A stretch of 6,107 nucleotides of DNA from DATGEO01 sp035310015. Lineage in GTDB: Bacteria; Chloroflexota; Dormibacteria; Dormibacterales; Dormibacteraceae. The stretch covers positions 1 through 6,107 of the forward strand of contig DATGEO010000019.1 in the NCBI GenBank assembly GCA_035310015.1, given 5' to 3'. The translations under genes and the position numbers were made by a program. Under the pieces are notes generated by a model, which made no database searches, was not told the DNA's origin, and saw nothing but the letters and a program-made list of their open reading frames with translations. Below are positions 1-4,887 of this stretch, in pieces (within the stretch, counting starts at the first letter, position 1; the number at the start of each line of letters is the position of its first letter).

Positions 1-1437
1 TGGATCCTGCTGCTGGCGCCCGTGTGGATCCCGATCGTCTTTCCGTGGCCCGGCGCCTTCGCGGTCGCCGGCGGCGTCCTGGTCTTCGACGTCTACTGGC
101 TGATCCGCTCGATCAACGTGGTCACCGGCGTGCACGACACCTTCGACCGCATGCGCCGCGACATGGCGCGCGACTGGCTGGCGATGTGCGTGCAGGACCG
201 CGCGACCCGCGAGCGCGACCCGCTGCAGTACATCCACCTCTCGATCATTCCGACCTACACCGAGCCTTACCACGTGCTGGAGCGCACCGTGCAGGCCATC
301 GTCGACGCCAACTATCCGCCCGAGCTGAAGATGGTCGCGATCATCACCCGGGACAGCGACAAGCCGGGCTGGGAGAACGTCGCGAAGCTCAAGGCCGCGT
401 TCGGCGACAAGGTGCTCGGCTTCTATCACATCAAGGACGCGGTCGAGCCCGGTGTCGTCGTGGGGAAGTCGGCGGCCATGAACTGGGGCGGCCGGTGGAT
501 GAAGCAGGTGCTGACCGACGAGGGCTACGACCTGGACCACATCCTCGTCACCGACCTCGACTCCGACTACCGCGTCCACCCGCAGTACTTCGCGTGGATC
601 AGCTGGCATCACTCACGTCAGGGCCTGCGCGACTACATCATCTGGCAGCCCGTGCCGCTGTTCCACAACAACATCTGGCAGGTGCCGATGGCGGTGCGCG
701 TCATGTCCGCGAGCACCTCGCAGTGGCAGATGTTCCTGCACTCGCGGCCGCACCGCCTCGTCGCGTTCAGCAGCTATACGTGCAGCCTGCGGTTCATCCA
801 TCGCGTCGGCTACTGGGACAACGACGTCATCCCCGAGGACTCACGTTTCTACTGGAAGGCGTTCTTCACCTTCGGCAAACGGTTCTCGGTGAAATCGGTT
901 TACCTGCCGCTGTATGGCGACTCGCCGCAGTCGCGCGACTACGCCTCGACGCACCAGTCTCAATACAGCCAGATCAAGCGGTGGGCGTGGGGCGTCACCG
1001 ACGTGCCGTACGTCCTGATGCGGCTGTTCAAGCATCCCGAGATCCCGCTCCGGCTGCGGCTGCGGCGCTTCTCGATGCTGTTCTTCAACCACCTGAACTG
1101 GATCTTCCTGCCCCTGCTCCTGATGTTCGGGAGCTCGGCTCCGATCTGGTTCAGCCGTGACTTCTCGCTCACCGACCTCGGCCAGCAGATGTGGACCGCT
1201 TCGAGCATCATCCTGTCGGTCACGCTTTCGACCGTCCTGTTCTTCATGTACTTCGAGGCGCAGATGCTGCCGCCCAAGCCGCCGCGATGGCCGCGATGGC
1301 GCCGCGTCGCCGCGTACCTGCAGTACTTCGCCTACCCGGTGGTCGGGCTCGTGCTGAGCGTGCTGCCCGCGCTCGAGGCGCACACGCGGCTCCTGCTCGG
1401 CCGCTATCTCGAATACCGCGTCACGGAGAAAACATGA
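1..1437 (+). CDS. Membrane glycosyltransferase, family 2 type (5' end outside window)
   Basis: The frame is open from base 1 with no stop, so the true start lies upstream; the GTG at 22 is only an internal valine. In-window length is 478 codons. The soluble domain shows GT2 hallmarks in order: a PTYTEP strand near the start of the nucleotide-binding fold, DLDSD (553-567) as the metal/nucleotide-sugar DxD site, PED (832-840) as the likely catalytic-base region, and QIKRW (970-984), the Q/RxxRW-type motif of synthase-like GT2 enzymes. Hydrophobic segments flank it: codons 1-34 at the N side, then about 361-381, 398-418 and 439-460. It is therefore an inner-membrane enzyme with a cytoplasmic active site, probably transferring sugars to a polysaccharide or lipid acceptor. 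Donor and product cannot be told from sequence. Its stop overlaps the next gene's ATG. The family call is firm; the specific role is unknown. Confidence 0.88.
   Translation, partial: WILLLAPVWIPIVFPWPGAFAVAGGVLVFDVYWLIRSINVVTGVHDTFDRMRRDMARDWLAMCVQDRATRERDPLQYIHLSIIPTYTEPYHVLERTVQAIVDANYPPELKMVAIITRDSDKPGWENVAKLKAAFGDKVLGFYHIKDAVEPGVVVGKSAAMNWGGRWMKQVLTDEGYDLDHILVTDLDSDYRVHPQYFAWISWHHSRQGLRDYIIWQPVPLFHNNIWQVPMAVRVMSASTSQWQMFLHSRPHRLVAFSSYTCSLRFIHRVGYWDNDVIPEDSRFYWKAFFTFGKRFSVKSVYLPLYGDSPQSRDYASTHQSQYSQIKRWAWGVTDVPYVLMRLFKHPEIPLRLRLRRFSMLFFNHLNWIFLPLLLMFGSSAPIWFSRDFSLTDLGQQMWTASSIILSVTLSTVLFFMYFEAQMLPPKPPRWPRWRRVAAYLQYFAYPVVGLVLSVLPALEAHTRLLLGRYLEYRVTEKT
1282..1299 (+). repeat. Perfect 9-base tandem duplication inside the glycosyltransferase
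   Basis: The unit ccgcgatgg occurs twice head to tail (1282-1290 and 1291-1299). It encodes a doubled Pro-Arg-Trp in a short basic, proline-rich loop between the last two hydrophobic segments of the glycosyltransferase. The repeat is in frame and probably arose by slippage. It is small and may have no function. Confidence 0.55.
1424..1428 (+). promoter_or_regulatory. Ribosome binding site for the DinB-fold gene
   Basis: CGGAG lies five bases before the ATG at 1434, inside the last codons of the glycosyltransferase. It supports this ATG as the start and shows that the two genes share one transcript. Confidence 0.6.
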
Positions 1438-1895
1438 GCGAGAACACGACGTTCGCGGTCGGAGTCGTTCGCGATGGCTTTCGCGAGGTTCACGACAAGT
1501 TTCGCCAGCTCGTCGCGGGCATGGACCGCGAGGCGTTGAACTGGAGGCCGCATCCCGAAGCCAACTCGATTGCGGTCCTGGTGACGCACACGCTGGGCTC
1601 GGAGCGCGAGATGCTGGCGGCCGTTCGCGGCATCAAGATCCCGCGCGACCGGCCGTCCGAGTTTGCCGTCGAGGCGGATGCGGCCCACCTCGACAGGCTG
1701 CTCGACGAAGCCGACGGCTGGCTGGACGAGCATAGCGGCGCGATCAGCGCCGAGGACCTCACCGCCGGCCGTCCACGCGGCGACCGCCCGCCGCGTCCCG
1801 GCCTGGCCTGGCTGGTCACGAACTACGGCCACGCGCGCGAGCACCTCGCGCAGATGGAGCTGACGAAGCAGCTGTACGAAGGTTCCCGCCGCTAG
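1434..1895 (+). CDS. DinB-like four-helix-bundle protein, putative metal-binding
   Basis: A 153-residue protein. ATG at 1434 overlaps the glycosyltransferase stop by four bases (ATGA) and has a good ribosome binding site. The frame stays open upstream of this ATG, but that extension is only the out-of-frame reading of the glycosyltransferase. The sequence fits the DinB/DUF664 fold: an amphipathic helical N-terminus with a WRPHPEANS segment (residues 37-45), His52 in the second helix, and an HAREH motif (His133 and His137) near the C-terminus. His52, His133 and His137 match the usual three-His metal site of the superfamily, which includes damage-inducible DinB proteins and thiol-dependent transferases (bacillithiol or mycothiol S-transferases). 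There is no signal peptide or membrane segment, so it is cytoplasmic. The substrate is unknown, and no functional link to the upstream glycosyltransferase is evident beyond co-transcription. Confidence 0.82.
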   Translation: MSENTTFAVGVVRDGFREVHDKFRQLVAGMDREALNWRPHPEANSIAVLVTHTLGSEREMLAAVRGIKIPRDRPSEFAVEADAAHLDRLLDEADGWLDEHSGAISAEDLTAGRPRGDRPPRPGLAWLVTNYGHAREHLAQMELTKQLYEGSRR

Positions 1896-1921
1896 GGCTG
1901 CGCTCTCAAGCTCCGCAGACC
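1896..1921. terminator. Possible weak bidirectional stem-loop between convergent genes
   Basis: CTGCG (1898-1902) pairs with CGCAG (1914-1918) around an 11-base loop. Two further G-C pairs (1896-1897 with 1920-1921) can form across a one-base bulge. It covers the 10 bases between the DinB-fold stop and the subunit IV stop, and runs into the end of the latter. No T-run follows in either direction, so it would not be a classical intrinsic terminator. Low confidence. Confidence 0.2.
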
Positions 1922-2589
1922 GGGCTGTTGACGATCCAGGGGAGGCAGAACTGCGGGCCGGCCAGCGCCCAGAGGGTGAGGAGCGCGATGACGGCAAGGC
2001 CGCCGACGAACACGGTGCCGGTGATGATGTTGCGCCCGGGAACCGGCCAGTGCTCCCACTTGAGCCGGTGCGCGATCTTCGGCCCGAACCCCGCGTCGAG
2101 GAACGGGAACACCAGCAGCGCCAGGATCACGATCGGAGGTATGACCAGCGAGAACACGAGCTCGTTGCCCAGCTTCAGGAACTGGAAGAGGAACAGGAAG
2201 TACCAGTCGGGCCGCGGGATCGTGACCGCTCGCGGGTCGGCCGACGCCTCGAGCTGAAGGTTCTTCTGCACGAAGGCGGCCAGCAGGCCGACCAGGATCA
2301 TCATGAAGATGATGATCACGGGGTAGGGCCAGAAATGGTCCGGGAAGAAGGGGTGCGTCTCGTCGTCGGGCATGTCGTCGGCCAGGTGATGGCCGGCATC
2401 GCCCATGAGGATGGGGAAGAGGGCTAGCGACACCAGGATCGGGTAGAGGATGTGGTCGGGGCCGATCGGAAGCCGCTTCCACTCGGGTTCGAGCGTGTGG
2501 CCGGCGTGGCCATCGACCTCGATCAGGGCGACCTGGTCCGGGACGGTCGCGGTCGCCGCTCCGGGTCCCTGCTTCTTGAGGTCGCTCAT
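1906..2589 (-). CDS. petD: Cytochrome b C-terminal subunit (subunit IV / PetD-like) of a menaquinol bc complex
   Basis: 227 residues, equivalent to helices E-G of cytochrome b and to chloroplast subunit IV. It helps form the Qo quinol-oxidation site. PDWY (residues 127-130, bases 2200-2211) stands in the Qo position where PEWY is usual in ubiquinol and plastoquinol enzymes. Probable helices: E about 86-106 (after the FFPDHFWPYP lead-in), F about 142-164, G about 187-211. Two features exceed the roughly 160-residue plant subunit: a polar N-terminus of about 40 residues, and an extra hydrophobic stretch at 46-63 followed by a His/Asp-rich loop (64-85). The C-terminus ends soon after helix G with Cys215 and Cys225 and has no cytochrome c domain, unlike Bacillus QcrC. 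ATG at 2589 is two bases past the petB-like stop, with GGAG at 2601-2604. The frame is open further upstream, but only as an out-of-frame reading of petB. Confidence 0.9.
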   Translation of the reverse strand: MSDLKKQGPGAATATVPDQVALIEVDGHAGHTLEPEWKRLPIGPDHILYPILVSLALFPILMGDAGHHLADDMPDDETHPFFPDHFWPYPVIIIFMMILVGLLAAFVQKNLQLEASADPRAVTIPRPDWYFLFLFQFLKLGNELVFSLVIPPIVILALLVFPFLDAGFGPKIAHRLKWEHWPVPGRNIITGTVFVGGLAVIALLTLWALAGPQFCLPWIVNSPVCGA

Positions 2590-2591
2590 CT

Positions 2592-3287
2592 TCACATTGG
2601 CTCCGAGATGCCGTGCGCGCGGATGAACCGGAAGTGCACGTACATGAGCAGCACGATCAAAGCGGGCAGGACGAAGACGTGAATGGTGAAGAATCGCTGC
2701 AGCGTCGGCGGACCCACGACCGGGCCGCCCTGGAGGATGTCTTTGATGGCGGCGCCGAGCCACGCCGGCGGCGCCGAGCCCGCGATCTTGATCGTGACCT
2801 CGGTGGCGAAATACGCCTTGGTGTCCCAGGGCAGGAGGTAGCCGGTGAGGGAGAACAACAGGACGATCAGAAGCATGATCACGCCGACGATCCAGTTCAG
2901 CTCGCGGGGCGCCCGGTAGGACCCGGTCCAGTAGACGCGCGCCATGTGCAGCAGGACCATGATGATCAGCAGGTTCGCGCCCCAGAAGTGGACGCCGCGG
3001 ATGAGCCAGCCCAGGAACACCTGGTTCTGGATGAACTCCACGCTCTGGTAGGCGGGAGCGGGGTTGCCGGTGGCGTCGGGGACGTAGTACAGGGCCAGCA
3101 GGATGCCGGTCACCAGCTGCAGCGTGATCAGGATGAAGACCATCCCGCCGAAGCAGTAGTAGAAGGCGTTCGCGTAGTTCGGCACTCGCTGGTACAGCGC
3201 CTCGTCGACGGCCTTGGTGAACGGATAGCGCTCGTCGAGCCAGTTGACCACTGCCACCTGCACGTCGCGCGGGTGCGGGATCGCCAT
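2592..3287 (-). CDS. petB: Cytochrome b6-like subunit (N-terminal half of cytochrome b) of a menaquinol bc complex
   Basis: 231 residues carrying helices A-D and both b hemes of the quinol oxidoreductase. The heme ligands are visible: His100 and His114 in helix B, His203 and His218 in helix D. The helix D pair is 15 positions apart, as in b6f-type enzymes; bc1 enzymes have 14. Cys45 in the FYYCFGG segment of helix A aligns with the Cys of cytochrome b6 (FYCLGG) that covalently holds the extra heme ci near the Qi site. Other b6-like landmarks are GWLIRGVH (93-100), PRELNW (127-132), LPWD (152-155) and a GGPVVGPPTLQRF stretch (187-199). It ends at GISEPM, much like GISGPL of b6. ATG at 3287 follows the Rieske stop by nine bases; the TGAGG formed at that stop can serve as its ribosome binding site. 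A qcrB-type name would also be acceptable. Confidence 0.95.
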   Translation of the reverse strand: MAIPHPRDVQVAVVNWLDERYPFTKAVDEALYQRVPNYANAFYYCFGGMVFILITLQLVTGILLALYYVPDATGNPAPAYQSVEFIQNQVFLGWLIRGVHFWGANLLIIMVLLHMARVYWTGSYRAPRELNWIVGVIMLLIVLLFSLTGYLLPWDTKAYFATEVTIKIAGSAPPAWLGAAIKDILQGGPVVGPPTLQRFFTIHVFVLPALIVLLMYVHFRFIRAHGISEPM

Positions 3288-3296
3288 CAGCGCGCC

Positions 3297-3833
3297 TCAG
3301 AAACCCAGGATGATGCCATCGACGCTGATGGAGTTCGGATCACCGCCGTCCTGCCGCCAGGTCAGGTCGGAGAGGGGGTAGGCGGCCGGACCGTGGAGCA
3401 CGGTCCCGTCGAAGTGGAAACGTGACCCGTGGCAGGGGCAGTCGAAGCTCTTTTTGGTGCTGTTGATCGCCACCGAGCAGCCGAGGTGCGAGCAGTTGAT
3501 CGCCAGGCAGCGCACCTTGCCCTGGTCGTCCTTCACCAGAAAGCCCCCGAACGCGAGGTCGCCCGGCGCGTTGTCGCCGCCGCCGTCGGCCATGATGAAG
3601 GCCGAGTTCGGCGTCTTCGGTGCGTAGAACTGGACCGCCTCTCCGTTCTGGATGTCGGTGACCGCCTTGGCCAGCGAGACCTTGATCGCGGTCTTCTTCT
3701 GGCCCTTCGGCGGAGCCGGCCAGAGGAAGACGAGGATCGGAAGGACGCCGGTGACGGCGATCGAGGTGAGCAAACCCGACATCGTCCAACCGATGAAAGT
3801 TCTCCGTGTGAACCTCCTCGGTGAATCAGCCAT
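3297..3833 (-). CDS. petC: Rieske 2Fe-2S protein of the menaquinol bc complex
   Basis: 178 residues. The N-terminus has a twin-arginine-type signal (FTRRTFIGW, residues 8-16) leading into one hydrophobic anchor (about 13-38), typical of Rieske subunits exported folded by Tat and kept as membrane anchors. The cluster-binding head has box 1 CSHLGC (114-119) and box 2 CPCHGS (132-137). By homology Cys114, His116, Cys132 and His135 hold the 2Fe-2S cluster, and Cys119-Cys134 form the stabilising disulfide. The head faces the periplasm and takes the first electron from quinol. Two variants stand out: Ser replaces Thr in box 1, and Phe139 stands where high-potential Rieske proteins carry a Tyr two residues after the box 2 Ser. 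A Gly/Asp-rich loop lies at 82-92. ATG at 3833 has only a weak upstream GGGTCGG. It lies about 30 bases after trpS and nine before petB. A qcrA-type name is equally fair. Confidence 0.95.
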   Translation of the reverse strand: MADSPRRFTRRTFIGWTMSGLLTSIAVTGVLPILVFLWPAPPKGQKKTAIKVSLAKAVTDIQNGEAVQFYAPKTPNSAFIMADGGGDNAPGDLAFGGFLVKDDQGKVRCLAINCSHLGCSVAINSTKKSFDCPCHGSRFHFDGTVLHGPAAYPLSDLTWRQDGGDPNSISVDGIILGF

Positions 3834-3863
3834 CCGACCCGAATTCTAGCTTGGCCGCTGGGG

Positions 3864-4853
3864 CTATTGCGACCCCGGCGACGGCGGCAGGCCAACCGCC
3901 TCGCGCACCTCGGAGATGGTCGTGCGCGCCACCGCGCGCGCGCGCTCGCTGCCCTCGTCGAGCAGCTGGGTGACGGCGGCCGGCGTGAGCTCGGCCCGCG
4001 CCTCGCGGAACGGGCGGAAGGTCTCGATCATCCGCTCGGCGAGGATCTTCTTCTTCTCGCCGCAGCCGATCTTGGCCTTGCGGCACAGGTCCCAGTAGTG
4101 CTCCCAGTCGTCGAAGAAGAACTTGTAGAAGGCGCACACGTTGCAGGTGCGCGGATGACCAGGCTGGGTCATGTACGTGCGCTTGACGTCGGTGACCATG
4201 CTCATCACCTGCTTGCGCAGCACCGCCGGCTCGTCGGTGACGCCGATGATGTTGCCGACGGTTTTCGACATCCGCTGCTTGCCGTCCGTGCCGCGAACGA
4301 GCGGTGACTCGGTGAGCAGCGCGCGCGGCTCGGGGAAGACCGGCGAATAAGTGCGGTTGAACCTGCGCACCACCTCGCGGATCAGCTCGAGGTGCGCCAG
4401 CTGGTCTTTGCCGACGGGCACGCCGACGCCCTTGACGATGACGATGTCCGCGCCCTGCAGCACCGGGTACGAGACCAGGCCCAGGTTCACGTTGTCGGGG
4501 TGCTTCTTGGCCATCTCCTTGAACGTCGGCGTGCGCAGCACCCAGCTCATCGGCGTGACCATCGACAGGAGGAGGGTGAGCTCGGCGACCTCGGGCACCT
4601 TCGACTGCTGGTAGACCACGCTGCGCTTGGGGTCGATTCCCACCGCGAGGAGGTCCGCGGTGAGGTCGAAGACCTTGTCCTCGACCTTGTGCCCGTCGGG
4701 CTCGGTGGTGAGGGCGTGGTAGTCGGCGATGAAGTAGTAGCAGTCGTACTCCTTCTGGAGCTCGACCCAGTTCTTGGCCGCACCCAGGTAGTTGCCGAGG
4801 TGAAAGCGGCCTGTCGGCCGTATCCCGCTGAGCACCCTCATGCGTTCCGGCAT
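3864..4853 (-). CDS. trpS: Tryptophanyl-tRNA synthetase
   Basis: A 329-residue class I synthetase that activates tryptophan with ATP and charges tRNA-Trp in the cytoplasm. The length is normal for bacterial TrpRS. The HIGH-type motif is HLGN (residues 18-21) within RPTGRFHLGNYLGA, and the KMSKS-type loop is RMSKT (194-198). VPVGKDQLAHLEL (145-157) is the conserved GxDQ tryptophan-site segment. The anticodon-side helical domain carries Cys237, Cys240, Cys257 and Cys264 (bases 4062-4145). They resemble the iron-sulfur or metal site of Thermotoga-type TrpRS, but the last Cys of the usual C-x6-C-x2-C is a Lys here. Two starts are possible: ATG at 4853, with no clear ribosome binding site, or ATG at 4841 (MRVLSGIRPTG), preceded by GGAA. 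The second matches common family N-termini. It is first in a minus-strand operon with the Rieske and cytochrome b genes. Confidence 0.96.
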   Translation of the reverse strand: MPERMRVLSGIRPTGRFHLGNYLGAAKNWVELQKEYDCYYFIADYHALTTEPDGHKVEDKVFDLTADLLAVGIDPKRSVVYQQSKVPEVAELTLLLSMVTPMSWVLRTPTFKEMAKKHPDNVNLGLVSYPVLQGADIVIVKGVGVPVGKDQLAHLELIREVVRRFNRTYSPVFPEPRALLTESPLVRGTDGKQRMSKTVGNIIGVTDEPAVLRKQVMSMVTDVKRTYMTQPGHPRTCNVCAFYKFFFDDWEHYWDLCRKAKIGCGEKKKILAERMIETFRPFREARAELTPAAVTQLLDEGSERARAVARTTISEVREAVGLPPSPGSQ

Positions 4854-4887
4854 AGGTGGCCGAGTTTAGGGGAACGGGGATCTACGA
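4854..4887. promoter_or_regulatory. 34-base divergent intergenic region between trpS and the flippase gene
   Basis: The two genes start back to back here, so promoters for both must sit in or overlap this gap or reach into the neighbouring coding ends. On the minus strand TAAACT (4863-4868) is a weak -10-like hexamer very close to trpS. On the plus strand TACGAT (4883-4888) is a weaker candidate that touches the TTG start. No clear -35 elements or operator palindrome can be seen. If either hexamer is real, the transcript would have almost no leader. Confidence 0.3.
4876..4880 (+). promoter_or_regulatory. Ribosome binding site supporting a TTG start for the flippase
   Basis: GGGGA lies seven bases before TTG at 4888, and the same frame has a stop (TAG, 4867-4869) just upstream. 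The start must therefore lie after 4869, and this site favours the TTG at 4888. The AAGGAG at 4891-4896 directly abuts the next TTG (4897), too close to serve it. Confidence 0.5.

Noticed and set aside
24..1160. Long open frame overlapping the glycosyltransferase in another frame
   Set aside because: It has an Arg/Ala/Pro-rich low-complexity translation, typical of a GC-rich shadow; the glycosyltransferase frame carries all the recognisable motifs.
1191..1433. N-terminal extension of the DinB-fold protein into the glycosyltransferase
   Set aside because: The extra residues are an out-of-frame reading of the glycosyltransferase; the ATGA overlap with CGGAG upstream marks the true start.
2590..2763. 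N-terminal extension of the subunit IV frame by 58 residues upstream of the ATG at 2589
   Set aside because: The extension overlaps the petB-like gene out of frame and is rich in Arg, Pro and His. The ATG at 2589 has a GGAG upstream and gives a sensible protein.
2613..3425. Plus-strand open frame opposite the petB-like gene
   Set aside because: Its translation is dominated by Asp, Glu, Arg and Val, as expected from the antisense of a membrane protein; the heme ligands are on the minus strand.
3933..3945. 13-base alternating CG run with Z-DNA potential
   Set aside because: It lies inside trpS, where it encodes ordinary Arg-Ala residues near the C-terminus, and is expected in GC-rich coding DNA.
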